Below, piece after piece: positions 24,320 through 33,051 of a stretch of DNA of 64,000 nt (the stretch's first letter is position 1; every line of letters begins with the position of its first letter). The translations under genes were made by a program, and so were the position numbers. This DNA comes from Clostridiales bacterium (GTDB taxonomy: Bacteria > Bacillota > Clostridia > Lachnospirales > Lachnospiraceae). Below the pieces are notes generated by a model that did not search any database, was not told the origin of the DNA, and worked only from the letters and a program-made list of their open reading frames with translations. Location of the stretch: positions 1-64,000 of the forward strand of contig JAHABX010000004.1 in NCBI GenBank assembly GCA_018376135.1. The letters are read 5' to 3'.

Positions 24320-25846
24320 TTGCAGGAAGAGCGTATCTATGCAGCGATCGATCTGAAATCATTCTATGCTTCTGTTGAATGCAGAGAGCGTCAGCTTGAT
24401 CCGCTGACCACCAATCTGGTAGTGGCAGATGAGAGCCGGACAACGAAGACGATCTGCCTGGCGGTATCCCCTGCATTGAAGGAATATGGGATTTCAGGAC
24501 GTGCGCGTCTGTTTGAGGTCGTCCGGAAAGTGGAAGAGATCAATGCCGAAAGGCTGAGCCGTGCACCTGGACATGTATTTTCCGGCTCCTCCTGTGACAG
24601 CCGGGAGCTGAAGAGGCTGCCGGAGCTGTCGGTGGACTATGTAACGGCGCTTCCCAGAATGGCGCTGTATATGGAGTACAGTACAAGGATCTATCAGATC
24701 TATCTAAGATATATCGCTCCGGAGGATATGCATGTCTATTCCATAGATGAGGTCTTTGTGGATGTTACGGATTATCTGGATACCTACAGTCTGTCTGCCA
24801 GAGAACTGGTCATGGAGATGATTCAGGAGGTTTTTTTGGAGACTGGTATTACGGCTGCGGCGGGGATCGGGACCAATCTGTATCTTGCCAAGGTGGCGAT
24901 GGATATTGTTGCAAAGCATATTACTCCTGATAAAAATGGTGTACGGATCGCCAGTCTCAATGAGATGAATTACCGCAGACTTTTATGGAAGCACCGCCCG
25001 CTTACGGATTTCTGGCGGGTAGGAAGAGGATATGCGAAAAAGCTGGAGCAGAGCGGGCTGTATACCATGGGAGACATTGCTAGATGCTCTGTGGGAAAGC
25101 CGGATGAGTTTCATAATGAGGAGCTTTTGTATCGGATGTTTGGAGTGAACGCGGAGCTGCTGATCGACCATGCCTGGGGGTGGGAACCGTGCACCATGGC
25201 TGATATTAAGGCATACAGACCAGAAGACAGCAGTCTGGGATCCGGACAGGTGCTGCAGTGTCCATACAGTTATGAGAAGGCGGGACTGGTTGTCCGGGAG
25301 ATGACCGATCTTCTGGTTCTGGATCTGGTTGATAAGGGACTGGTGACGGATCAGGTTGTTCTGACCATAGGATATGATATTGAGAATCTGTCAGATCCCC
25401 GGATCCGGGGGTCATATAAAGGACCGGTCACAACGGATCATTACGGGAGAAAGGTTCCGGGACATGCTCATGGGACTGCGAATCTTGGCAGACAGACTTC
25501 CTCGGCAAGATTGATCGTGGATGTGGTGATGAAGCTGTATGATCAGATCGTGGATCAGAGTCTGCTGATACGGAGAATTCAGGTTTCATTCGGTCATGTG
25601 GCAGATGAGGCGCTGGCTGCAAAAGAGGAGAAGTATGAGCAGCTGGATCTGTTTACCGATTATGCAGGTCTGCAGGAAAAGCGAAGAGAAGAAGAGGAAG
25701 CACTGGCACGGGAACGGAAAATGCAGCAGGCAGTTCTGAGCCTTAAGAAAAAATACGGAAAAAACGCGGTGCTGAAAGGGATGAATCTGGAAGAAGGGGC
25801 TACGGCTGTTCAGAGAAACAATCAGATCGGCGGACACAGAGCTTAA
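24320..25846 (+). CDS. Y-family translesion DNA polymerase (UmuC/UvrX-like)
   Basis: A 508-residue Y-family polymerase. The catalytic palm is visible: AAIDLKSFYASVECRER at the start with the first metal aspartate, and YSIDEVFVDVTDYL with the SxDE pair. The thumb, little-finger region and a C-terminal coiled tail follow. ATG 24275 would give 523 residues but sits about 6 nt from the predicted transcription start and lacks an RBS; TTG 24320 follows GAGGGGGAGAG and yields the usual opening MQEERIYAAIDLK. The LexA box and promoter upstream show SOS control, and the YolD gene 15 bp downstream is its usual partner in Firmicutes. Confidence 0.92.
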   Translation: MQEERIYAAIDLKSFYASVECRERQLDPLTTNLVVADESRTTKTICLAVSPALKEYGISGRARLFEVVRKVEEINAERLSRAPGHVFSGSSCDSRELKRLPELSVDYVTALPRMALYMEYSTRIYQIYLRYIAPEDMHVYSIDEVFVDVTDYLDTYSLSARELVMEMIQEVFLETGITAAAGIGTNLYLAKVAMDIVAKHITPDKNGVRIASLNEMNYRRLLWKHRPLTDFWRVGRGYAKKLEQSGLYTMGDIARCSVGKPDEFHNEELLYRMFGVNAELLIDHAWGWEPCTMADIKAYRPEDSSLGSGQVLQCPYSYEKAGLVVREMTDLLVLDLVDKGLVTDQVVLTIGYDIENLSDPRIRGSYKGPVTTDHYGRKVPGHAHGTANLGRQTSSARLIVDVVMKLYDQIVDQSLLIRRIQVSFGHVADEALAAKEEKYEQLDLFTDYAGLQEKRREEEEALARERKMQQAVLSLKKKYGKNAVLKGMNLEEGATAVQRNNQIGGHRA

Positions 25847-25861
25847 AGGAGGAAACGGCAT

Positions 25862-26287
25862 ATGAGAGCATATTCAAATGACAGATCTGATTATGAAGAT
25901 ATCCTCTCCCTTCCTCATCCGGTATCTGCTGTCCATCCTCCCATGGACAGGCTGACCAGGGCTGCTCAGTTTGCTCCTTTTGCGGCACTGACCGGTTATC
26001 ATGAGGCGGTACATGAAACGGCAAGACTGACCGAAGACAGAATTGAGCTGGATGAGATGGAAAAGGCAGTGCTGGATACACAGCTTCAGAAGCTTTGGAG
26101 GGAAAAAGAGAATCCAAAGATTGGGATTACCTGCTTTTGTCCGGATGAGAGAAAAGCAGGGGGAAAATACGTGGAAATTACCGGGGTTCTGAGAAAAGTA
26201 GATCCGTATGAACGACGGGTGATTCTGCAGGATGGCAGAAGTGTGCCGATAGATGAGATTATCCATATAGATGGGGTTGTATTATGA
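25862..26287 (+). CDS. yolD: YolD-like protein
   Basis: A 141-residue YolD-family protein with the hallmark MDRLTRAAQFAPFAALTGYHEA followed by a beta-rich C-terminal half (GKYVEITGVLRKVDPYERRV). YolD proteins pair with Y-family polymerases of the UvrX type and are thought to modulate them in a UmuD-like way. AAAGGAGG gives a strong RBS, and the gene is part of the LexA-controlled transcript. The 3' end also carries the -35 box of the next gene. Confidence 0.9.
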   Translation: MRAYSNDRSDYEDILSLPHPVSAVHPPMDRLTRAAQFAPFAALTGYHEAVHETARLTEDRIELDEMEKAVLDTQLQKLWREKENPKIGITCFCPDERKAGGKYVEITGVLRKVDPYERRVILQDGRSVPIDEIIHIDGVVL

Positions 26288-26306
26288 CCCGATGTTAAGG
26301 TATAAT
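26277..26306 (+). promoter_or_regulatory. Promoter of the sodium symporter gene
   Basis: TTGTAT (26277-26282, inside the end of yolD), 18 bp, TATAAT (26301-26306). Confidence 0.65.
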
Positions 26307-26308
26307 GA

Positions 26309-26330
26309 CTCCAGACATTATACTCTGGAG
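26309..26330 (+). promoter_or_regulatory. Leader hairpin enclosing the symporter Shine-Dalgarno site
   Basis: CTCCAGA (26309-26315) pairs perfectly with TCTGGAG (26324-26330) around an 8-base loop. The right arm contains the GGAG of the RBS for ATG 26337, so the folded leader would hide the ribosome site. Confidence 0.6.
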
Positions 26331-26336
26331 GAAAAA

Positions 26337-27731
26337 ATGAATCAGGATTTAACAGAAAACTCAAAGCATCCTGCCTCTTCCCGGGGCAGTTTTTCCGGTC
26401 GCATCGGATATGTTCTGGCAGTAGCCGGGTCTGCGGTCGGTCTTGGAAATATCTGGCGTTTCCCATACCTTGCAGCAAAATATGGCGGTGGAATGTTTCT
26501 GCTGGTATATCTGCTTTTGACGGTGACCTTTGGATATGTGCTGATCGTGTCAGAGACCGCTCTGGGGCGTATGACAGGACAGAGTCCCGTAGGCGCCTTC
26601 CGAAGCTTCGGCAAAAGCCTGCCTTTTCGGATTGGCGGCTGGCTCAATGCAGTGATTCCCATGCTGATCGTTCCCTATTATAGTGTGATCGGCGGCTGGG
26701 TTATTAAGTATCTGGCAGAATACATGAAGGGAAATGTAAGCATTCTGGCAGGCGATTCCTATTTTACAGACTTTATTGCAGATTCCGGTACGGTGGAGCT
26801 CTGGTTTCTCGTCTTTTCTCTCATGGTTTTTGCGGTCATACTGGTTGGTGTTGAGAAGGGAGTAGAGCGGGTATCCAAGATCATGATGCCGATTCTTGTC
26901 GTGCTGGCGGTTATGGTGGCAATCTATTCCGTTACCCGTCCCGGTGCATTTGCCGGAGTGAAATATTTCCTGATTCCTAACTTTGAGAATTTCTCATGGA
27001 TGACGGTAGTCGCGGCAATGGGGCAGATGTTCTATTCTCTGTCCATAGCTATGGGTATCCTTTATACATACGGTTCTTATATTGGGAAGGACGTGGATAT
27101 TGAAAAGTCCACCGGGCAGGTAGAGATATTTGACACGGCGATTGCAATGCTGGCAGGTCTTATGATCATTCCGGCAGTTTTTGCATTTTCGGGCGGAGAC
27201 GCAGGAACTCTGCAGGCGGGACCATCCCTTATGTTTATCACCCTTCCGAAGGTTTTTGCAAGTATGGGAATCGGAACAGCGGTTGGTATTTTGTTTTTTC
27301 TGCTGGTTCTGCTGGCAGCGCTGACAAGCGCCATTTCCCTGATGGAGACAAGTGTATCCACTCTTTCGGATGAATTAAAGTGGAGCCGTCTCAGAAGCAG
27401 TGTGGTTATGGGAGTCGTGATGATCGTGCTTGGCTCTGCGTCTGCAATGGGATATGGAGCGTTGGATTTTGTGAAGATCTTTGGTATGGCGTTCCTTGAT
27501 TTCTTCGATTTCCTGACCAACTCCGTTATGATGCCTCTGGCAGCCCTTGCCACCTGCATCCTGATCCTTAGGGTAGTCGGATTTGAGCGGATCGCAAAAG
27601 AGGTTGAATGCTCCTCTGCGTTTCATCGCAAAAAGCTTTATAATTTCTTTATGAAATATCTGGCACCGATCTGTATCGGAATTATTCTGGTCAGTTCGAT
27701 TGCAAATGTGCTTGGATGGATTTCCATGTAG
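26337..27731 (+). CDS. Neurotransmitter:sodium symporter (SNF) family transporter
   Basis: A 464-residue Na+-coupled transporter with about 11-12 helices. Transmembrane helix 1 carries the sodium and substrate signature GSAVGLGNIWRFPYLAAKYGG, cited here as a motif near residues 32-52 (its core is GLGNIWRFP). Bacterial members such as LeuT, TnaT and MhsT move amino acids. An upstream ATG (26271) would lie before the promoter, so ATG 26337 behind GGAGG is used. The ligand cannot be predicted; tryptophan and branched-chain amino acids are known for relatives. Confidence 0.93.
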   Translation: MNQDLTENSKHPASSRGSFSGRIGYVLAVAGSAVGLGNIWRFPYLAAKYGGGMFLLVYLLLTVTFGYVLIVSETALGRMTGQSPVGAFRSFGKSLPFRIGGWLNAVIPMLIVPYYSVIGGWVIKYLAEYMKGNVSILAGDSYFTDFIADSGTVELWFLVFSLMVFAVILVGVEKGVERVSKIMMPILVVLAVMVAIYSVTRPGAFAGVKYFLIPNFENFSWMTVVAAMGQMFYSLSIAMGILYTYGSYIGKDVDIEKSTGQVEIFDTAIAMLAGLMIIPAVFAFSGGDAGTLQAGPSLMFITLPKVFASMGIGTAVGILFFLLVLLAALTSAISLMETSVSTLSDELKWSRLRSSVVMGVVMIVLGSASAMGYGALDFVKIFGMAFLDFFDFLTNSVMMPLAALATCILILRVVGFERIAKEVECSSAFHRKKLYNFFMKYLAPICIGIILVSSIANVLGWISM

Positions 27732-27748
27732 GTGAGCTGCTGTGAAAG

Positions 27749-27813
27749 TCCCGGTCCTTATCATACATTGTCGTGTTTTTATAAACGGCTGCATGATAAG
27801 GAGCGGGATTTTT
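27749..27813. terminator. Convergent terminator between the symporter and MATE genes
   Basis: Sixteen-base arms (27749-27764 / 27793-27808) with one mismatch, 28-base loop, then TTTTT. The MATE stop codon lies at 27812-27814. Confidence 0.75.
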
Positions 27814-29140
27814 ATCGTATGGGATTTCTGCGGATAAACCAGACAGATACAAAAAAGGTTAAAAGCTCCGCAAGCGGAACAGCCAGCCATACTCCGTTTA
27901 GTCCGAAGAATCCTGGCAGAAGAAGCAGAAACAGCAGTAATAAGGCAAAGGAGCGCAGAAATGTTATAATGCCTGAAAAATGTCCCTTCCCATAGGCGGT
28001 CAGCCGGATCGCGGAGAAAATATTCAGACCGGAAAACAAAAAGCCCAGTCCGTATAAACGCATACCAGAGACAGCAAGCGTATAGACCATACTGGATCTT
28101 TCTGCAAAAAACAATACCCCCAAAGGTGCACAGAAAAAAGTAATGGCATATACAAGCCCGGGTGCAATGGAGAAAAAACGGTAAGAGTATACTTCTAATT
28201 TCCGGCAGACAGCAGAATTACCGTTGCCGTACGCATAGCTTAACATTGGAGAAATTCCCATGGAGAAGCCGAAGTAGATACCGATAAAAATAAACTGCAG
28301 ATACATAATGATGGAAACAGCAGCGATCCCGTCTTCTCCTGCCAGCATCATGGCGGTGCGGTTAAATACAATTGTGGTGACAGCAATTGCAAGCTGATTG
28401 ATAAATTCAGAAGCGCCATTGATCATACAGTAAAATCCCAGTTTGATCCGGAAGCAGTGAAGGGTAAAATGCAGGTTTTTGTTTCTTCGCAGAAAATAAA
28501 AAACGCCGAGGAGAAGAGACAAAACCAGTCCCAGTATGGTTGCCAGTCCGGCACCCAGAATGCCCATATGCAGCTTTCCGATGAAAATATAATCCAGAAT
28601 AATATTCAGGATTCCGCCGGAAAGTGCGGTTACAAAGCTGTAGGCTGGCGCCCCGTCCACCCGGATAAAGTAAGTAAAAAGCTCTTTGCCGATAACAGCC
28701 GGGGTGCCGACGAGCCAGATCAGAAGGTAAGTCCTGCAGTCGTTCATGGTCACGGGAGTAGCGCCCAGCAGGGACAGCACCGGAGTTAGATTAAAAAATA
28801 CAATGCCGGAAATGCAGCATCCCAGAAGAATGGAAAAAAGCATACTGACAGAGAACGCCTGATCTGCTTTTTTGGAATTCCCGGCTCCGATCGCCAGTGC
28901 AGAAATAGCGCTTCCGCCAGTGGCGAAGACCAGGGCAATTCCAAAAAGAACATTTACAATCGGATATACAATATTGATGGCTGCCAGGGCATTGGTTCCC
29001 ACATAGTTTGATACAAAAATACCGTCTACAATGGTATAAAGTGTATTGAACAGAGAAGTCAGATAGGTTGGAATGATATATTTTAGGACCTTGTAAAAAC
29101 GGACCTCCGAAGCAGTTTGAAAGACAGATGAATTTTTCAT
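27812..29140 (-). CDS. MATE-family multidrug efflux transporter
   Basis: A 442-residue MATE (DinF/NorM-like) exporter with 12 predicted helices and two similar halves; the conserved opening is YIIPTYLTSLFNTLYTIVDG. An ATG at 29164 would overlap the -10 box, and AGGAGG (plus-strand 29148-29153) sits just before ATG 29140, so the latter is the start. Divergent from a MerR-type regulator with a shared palindromic operator, it is very probably induced by its own substrates. Confidence 0.93.
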   Translation of the reverse strand: MKNSSVFQTASEVRFYKVLKYIIPTYLTSLFNTLYTIVDGIFVSNYVGTNALAAINIVYPIVNVLFGIALVFATGGSAISALAIGAGNSKKADQAFSVSMLFSILLGCCISGIVFFNLTPVLSLLGATPVTMNDCRTYLLIWLVGTPAVIGKELFTYFIRVDGAPAYSFVTALSGGILNIILDYIFIGKLHMGILGAGLATILGLVLSLLLGVFYFLRRNKNLHFTLHCFRIKLGFYCMINGASEFINQLAIAVTTIVFNRTAMMLAGEDGIAAVSIIMYLQFIFIGIYFGFSMGISPMLSYAYGNGNSAVCRKLEVYSYRFFSIAPGLVYAITFFCAPLGVLFFAERSSMVYTLAVSGMRLYGLGFLFSGLNIFSAIRLTAYGKGHFSGIITFLRSFALLLLFLLLLPGFFGLNGVWLAVPLAELLTFFVSVWFIRRNPIR

Positions 29141-29159
29141 GGTGTCACCTCCTGATGAC

Positions 29160-29190
29160 AGCATATACCTTCAAGGTACTTGAAGGTCAA
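29160..29190 (-). promoter_or_regulatory. MATE promoter with 19-bp spacer and MerR operator
   Basis: On the minus strand, TTGACC (29185-29190) and TATGCT (29160-29165) are 19 bp apart, the overlong spacing typical of MerR-activated promoters. The spacer contains the perfect palindrome ACCTTCAAG / GTA / CTTGAAGGT (29167-29187). A divergent plus-strand promoter for the regulator, TTGAAG (29180-29185) and TAAAAT (29203-29208), overlaps it. Confidence 0.85.
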
Positions 29191-29228
29191 GAGGAAATCA
29201 TATAAAATATGGAAAAGGAGAGGTATAT

Positions 29229-29984
29229 ATGGAAAGATTATTCAACATTGGCGAGATAGCCGGATTTTTCCAGATTCCGGCTTCCACGCTGCGGTATTGG
29301 GAGGAAACAGGAGTCATTTCTCCGGGAAAAAATCCGGAAAATAATTACAGAGAGTACAGCGTGTCGGATCTGATGATCATATCGGATGTGCTGTTCTATA
29401 AAAATCTGGGGCTGCCATTAAAGCAGATTCGGAATATGGAACAGATCACCCCGGAGGATCAGGAGAAATTGTTTGCCGGAAAGATCAGGGAATTGAAAAA
29501 TCAGCAGCAGGAAATTGAGAATCGGATACAGAAGCTTCAAAATCGTCTCAGGGCATTTGAAATGATGAAGGAGCTAAAACGGAATCCCTTCTCCCTGGAG
29601 GATATCGATACAGAGTGTATTGTGACATTTGAATTGATTGAAATCGAAAAGCTGCACAAATACATAGGAAATCCCTATCTGTATTCCCGTGTTCAGCATT
29701 CAAAGGAGATAGACCGGGAGCAAAGAGGGCTTACGGTTTCAGGCGAAGAGTCGGATCTGATTCCGGATGAAAAGAAATTATGGAAGAAGGGAAAAAGTAA
29801 ATACGTAACCTGTTTAATGAAGGAAGAGATTACAGACGGCTATCCCAATAATTTGGAGGAGCTTGTGGAACAGGTGCAGAAGACGTACAAAACAGGATAC
29901 ATAATCAGCCGCTTCCTGCTGTGTGCGCAGGAAGACGGAAAACTGTATGATTTTTATAAAACTTATATCGAGATACTGCCATGA
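29229..29984 (+). CDS. MerR-family transcriptional regulator
   Basis: A 251-residue regulator with an N-terminal MerR winged helix (FNIGEIAGFFQIPASTLRYWEETG), a dimerisation coiled coil (LKNQQQEIENRIQKLQNRL), and a C-terminal domain of about 130 residues that may bind effectors. AAAAGGAGAGG precedes the ATG. It faces away from the MATE exporter gene and shares a palindromic operator with it, as in drug-sensing MerR systems (BmrR, Mta). Confidence 0.92.
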   Translation: MERLFNIGEIAGFFQIPASTLRYWEETGVISPGKNPENNYREYSVSDLMIISDVLFYKNLGLPLKQIRNMEQITPEDQEKLFAGKIRELKNQQQEIENRIQKLQNRLRAFEMMKELKRNPFSLEDIDTECIVTFELIEIEKLHKYIGNPYLYSRVQHSKEIDREQRGLTVSGEESDLIPDEKKLWKKGKSKYVTCLMKEEITDGYPNNLEELVEQVQKTYKTGYIISRFLLCAQEDGKLYDFYKTYIEILP

Positions 29985-30030
29985 AATAGTGTTAATATAT
30001 CAGTTATCAAAGAGCCAGACGTAAAGACGC

Positions 30031-30083
30031 AGAGCCGGTAACACATAAGGCATTTGTCCTTAGGGTTACCGGCTCTTTCTTTT
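30031..30083 (+). terminator. Terminator after the MerR gene
   Basis: Perfect 12-base arms (30031-30042 / 30065-30076) with a smaller inner pairing (TAAGG/CCTTA) and TTTCTTTT behind. Confidence 0.85.
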
Positions 30084-30108
30084 ATGCTGTAGCAGCGGCT
30101 TTGAAAAA

Positions 30109-30196
30109 CGGAGACGGTGGGATTCGAACCCACGTGCCGGTTGCCCGACAACTTGATTTCGAGTCAAGCTCGTTATGGCCACTTCGATACGTCTCC
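30109..30196 (-). tRNA. tRNA-Ser (anticodon CGA)
   Basis: An 88-nt class II tRNA on the minus strand. The acceptor stem is GGAGACG paired with CGTCTCC with discriminator G, the D arm contains AAGTGG, the anticodon stem-loop is CTTGA-CTCGAAA-TCAAG with anticodon CGA, there is a long variable arm, and the T arm contains GGTTCGAATCC. CCA is not encoded. TTTTT follows directly. It lies 50 bp downstream of rqcH on the same strand. Confidence 0.96.
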
Positions 30197-30245
30197 ACAG
30201 ATAAGCGGGTGCTTTTGCGCCCGCTTAATTACTATAACACAAAAA

Positions 30246-31982
30246 TTACAATTGTGCAATTCCGGAAATATCAGAATCGATCATCATGGAATAATTTGTG
30301 TAATATACGACAAATCCGGGTTTGGCGCCGCCAGGTTTTTTGACGTGTTTTTTCTCCACATAGTCGATCTCTGTCTTCTCTGCATTCCGGCTGCTGGAAT
30401 AATAGGCGGCCAGCCGTGCAGCCTCTTCAAAGGTACGGTCAGGCAGTTCATCGCCGTTGGTCTGTACGATCACGTGGGAGCCGGGAACTCCTTTGGCATG
30501 GAACCACCAGTCATTGCCTCTGGCAAACTGGAAGGTCAGCTCATCGTTCTGAAAGTTATTTTTCCCCACATACATATGATATCCGTCGCCGGACAGATAG
30601 TGGAAGGGTTTGGAGGTGATCTTCGGACGTTTGTTTCCCGGAGCGCGTTTCCGAATGTATCCGGACTCCATCAATTCTTCCTTGATCTGGACCAGATCCT
30701 CTTCCAGAAGGGCGATATCCAGGGCAGTCTGGATGGACTTCAGGTGTTCCACTTCGGAGCCGGTCTCTTCCAGAAGCTTTGTGACTGCTTCGCAGGTGCG
30801 CTTCAGCTTGCCGTATTTGTCAAAATATTTCTTTGCGTTGTCCTGAACCGGGATCTGCGGGTCCAGAGGAATCGTCACAGTCTCTCCGGTATAGTAGTTT
30901 AAGGCTTCAAAGCTTTTGCTTCCGGGCTCCACGTTATAACCATAGGTGTTGATCAGTTCTCCGTAAATACGGTATTTTTCCCGCTTCTCCGTATCACGCA
31001 GCTGTTTGAGCTGAAGGTCGTATTTTTTTACATTCCGCTCAAGCGCTGTCTGCACGATCCGCCGAAGGTCTGTGGATTTCTGACGGATGCGGGTCAGTGT
31101 GTTCTTTTCCGCATAGTAATGCTCCAGCATCCGGGAGGGGGAATCATAGCTTTCCTTTGCGTATCTTTCATAAAGAGTCATGCGTATACAGGAAAACTCT
31201 ACGGGATTTTTCCCGTCATAATAGATCGCCGGTTCGTAGATATTCTGACGGACAGCCTCTATAAAACGGCGGAACTGCCAGTACAGCCAGGAAAGCTGAT
31301 CCTGGTCGAAGGAATTGGCAGCCCGGTCGGAATCCATGGACATCTGACAGCAGAGCTCCTCGGCGGCGATGGGGCTGAAGCCGGTGAGGGAGGTATAAAG
31401 CGCTTTGGAGAGCTTCATGGGCTTACTCTGGAGAAGCCGGATGAAATCCTCCTCCGTTACCTCCAGAGGGTTTACCTTTTCCTGAGTCTCAGGAATAAAG
31501 TAGGGGCGGCCGGGAAGAACCTCACGGACGGAGCTCATCTGGGATGAGACATGCTTGATACTGTCTATGATCTGGTTCTGATCGGTACAGAAGATGATGT
31601 TGCTGTGCTTTCCCATGATCTCCACGATCAGGTACTTTCGGCAAAGATCACCCAGCTCGTCCAGATGCTCGATTTCAAAACGCAGAATACGTTCCAGAGA
31701 GGGCTGTGTAATGGAGATGATCCGTCCGCCGCTGATATGCTTGCGCAGCAGCATACAGAAATTGGGCGCAGTCAGGGGACTGGGTTTATTACTTTCAGTA
31801 ATATAAACAAGCGGCAGACTGGCGGAAGCCGAGAGCAGGAGACGGAAGTTGCCCTGCTGGGATTTGACCGTCAGAAGCAGCTCGTCGGATTCCGGCTGAG
31901 CGATCTTGGAGATGCGTCCGCCGCTTAACTTTTCATTCAGTTCATGTGCCATACAGGCAATGGTGATACCGTCTAAAGCCAT
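30246..31982 (-). CDS. rqcH: RqcH/NFACT-family ribosome quality control protein
   Basis: A 578-residue NFACT protein (older name: fibronectin-binding protein A). It has the N-terminal NFACT-N domain (MALDGITIACMAHELNEKL, GGRISKI), a long coiled-coil middle, and the C-terminal NFACT-R domain with GYHMYVGKNNFQND and DWWFHAKGVPGSHVI. In Firmicutes RqcH binds stalled 50S-peptidyl-tRNA complexes and recruits tRNA-Ala to add alanine tails. AAGGAG precedes the start. It is divergent from yicC with interleaved promoters. Confidence 0.95.
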   Translation of the reverse strand: MALDGITIACMAHELNEKLSGGRISKIAQPESDELLLTVKSQQGNFRLLLSASASLPLVYITESNKPSPLTAPNFCMLLRKHISGGRIISITQPSLERILRFEIEHLDELGDLCRKYLIVEIMGKHSNIIFCTDQNQIIDSIKHVSSQMSSVREVLPGRPYFIPETQEKVNPLEVTEEDFIRLLQSKPMKLSKALYTSLTGFSPIAAEELCCQMSMDSDRAANSFDQDQLSWLYWQFRRFIEAVRQNIYEPAIYYDGKNPVEFSCIRMTLYERYAKESYDSPSRMLEHYYAEKNTLTRIRQKSTDLRRIVQTALERNVKKYDLQLKQLRDTEKREKYRIYGELINTYGYNVEPGSKSFEALNYYTGETVTIPLDPQIPVQDNAKKYFDKYGKLKRTCEAVTKLLEETGSEVEHLKSIQTALDIALLEEDLVQIKEELMESGYIRKRAPGNKRPKITSKPFHYLSGDGYHMYVGKNNFQNDELTFQFARGNDWWFHAKGVPGSHVIVQTNGDELPDRTFEEAARLAAYYSSSRNAEKTEIDYVEKKHVKKPGGAKPGFVVYYTNYSMMIDSDISGIAQL

Positions 31983-32032
31983 AGTTTTTTGCTCCTTAAA
32001 AGTGGCTGTTTTGTACTTTTTATTGCTATCTC

Positions 32033-32068
32033 ATTATACTTGACGGGATTTTGAAAATCAACTATAAT
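32033..32068. promoter_or_regulatory. Interleaved divergent promoters of rqcH and yicC
   Basis: Plus strand: TTGACG (32040-32045), 17 bp, TATAAT (32063-32068). Minus strand: TTGATT (32056-32061), 17 bp, TATAAT (32033-32038). The -35 element of each lies inside the spacer of the other, so two polymerases could not bind at once. A 7-bp hairpin (32082-32088 / 32093-32099) lies early in the yicC leader. Confidence 0.75.
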
Positions 32069-32120
32069 AAGAATAGTTATGGCGAGGGGGATCCCTCGCG
32101 TTTGTTTGAGGACGGTAAAT

Positions 32121-32999
32121 ATGATTAAAAGTATGACAGGTTTTGGACGCTGCGAGGTTTCAGAGGGCAGCCGGAAGATTACCGTAGAGATGAAGTCCGT
32201 AAATCATCGTTATCTGGATGTGAATGTGAAGATGCCGAAGAAGCTGAATTTTTTCGATTCAGCCATCCGTTCGGTGCTCAAGGAGTACATCCAGCGCGGA
32301 AAAGTGGACATTTTTGTTACATATGAGGATATGAGCGAAGGCAATGCGGCGCTGACCTATCATCCGCAGATCGCTGCTCAGTATATGGAATATTTCCGCC
32401 AGATGGAAGAGCAGTTCCATCTGAAGAATGATATGCAGGTATCGGTTCTGGCACGTTGTCCGGAGGTTCTTGTGATGCAGGAGCAGCAGGAGGATGAGGA
32501 GGAGATCTGGCATCTTCTGGAGAGTGCGCTGCGGGGTGCCTGCAGTAATTTCGTGGAGACCCGTATCCGTGAGGGCGAGGCGCTGAAGGATGACCTGATC
32601 GCCAAGCTGGATGAGATGCTGAAGGTGGTGGCGTATATTGAAGAACGTTCCCCGCAGATCGTGGCGGAATACCGCCAGAAGCTGGAAGCGAAGGTTCGGG
32701 AGCTTTTTGCGGATGCGCAGATCGATGAGAGCCGGATCGCCACAGAGGTGACGATCTTTGCAGACAAGATCTGTGTGGATGAAGAGATCGTGCGCCTGAA
32801 GAGTCATGTGGAGGCTACCAGAGCGGCTTTGACTGCAGGCGGAAGTGTGGGACGGAAGCTGGATTTCATTGCACAGGAGATGAACCGGGAAGCCAATACC
32901 ACGTTGTCCAAGGCAAATGATCTGGAGATCTCCAGCCGTGCCATTGATCTGAAGACGGAGATCGAGAAGGTCCGGGAGCAGATACAGAATATAGAATAG
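32121..32999 (+). CDS. yicC: YicC/YloC-family endoribonuclease
   Basis: A 292-residue YicC protein: conserved start MIKSMTGFGRCE, middle MKSVNHRYLDVNVKMP, and the C-terminal domain (DUF1732) ending GRKLDFIAQEMNREANTTLSK. YicC of E. coli is an endoribonuclease that helps degrade RyhB RNA. An in-frame start at 32079 would precede the natural MIKSMTGFG. It heads the run yicC-gmk-rpoZ, a common Firmicute order. Confidence 0.95.
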   Translation: MIKSMTGFGRCEVSEGSRKITVEMKSVNHRYLDVNVKMPKKLNFFDSAIRSVLKEYIQRGKVDIFVTYEDMSEGNAALTYHPQIAAQYMEYFRQMEEQFHLKNDMQVSVLARCPEVLVMQEQQEDEEEIWHLLESALRGACSNFVETRIREGEALKDDLIAKLDEMLKVVAYIEERSPQIVAEYRQKLEAKVRELFADAQIDESRIATEVTIFADKICVDEEIVRLKSHVEATRAALTAGGSVGRKLDFIAQEMNREANTTLSKANDLEISSRAIDLKTEIEKVREQIQNIE

Positions 33000-33051
33000 A
33001 AGCAGACCATGCGGCAGACGGTGGTTTGTATGGCTGAGACAGGGATATAAT

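Noticed and set aside
26271..26336. Upstream start for the sodium symporter
   Set aside because: The promoter -10 (26301-26306) lies inside this stretch, and GGAGG is placed for ATG 26337.
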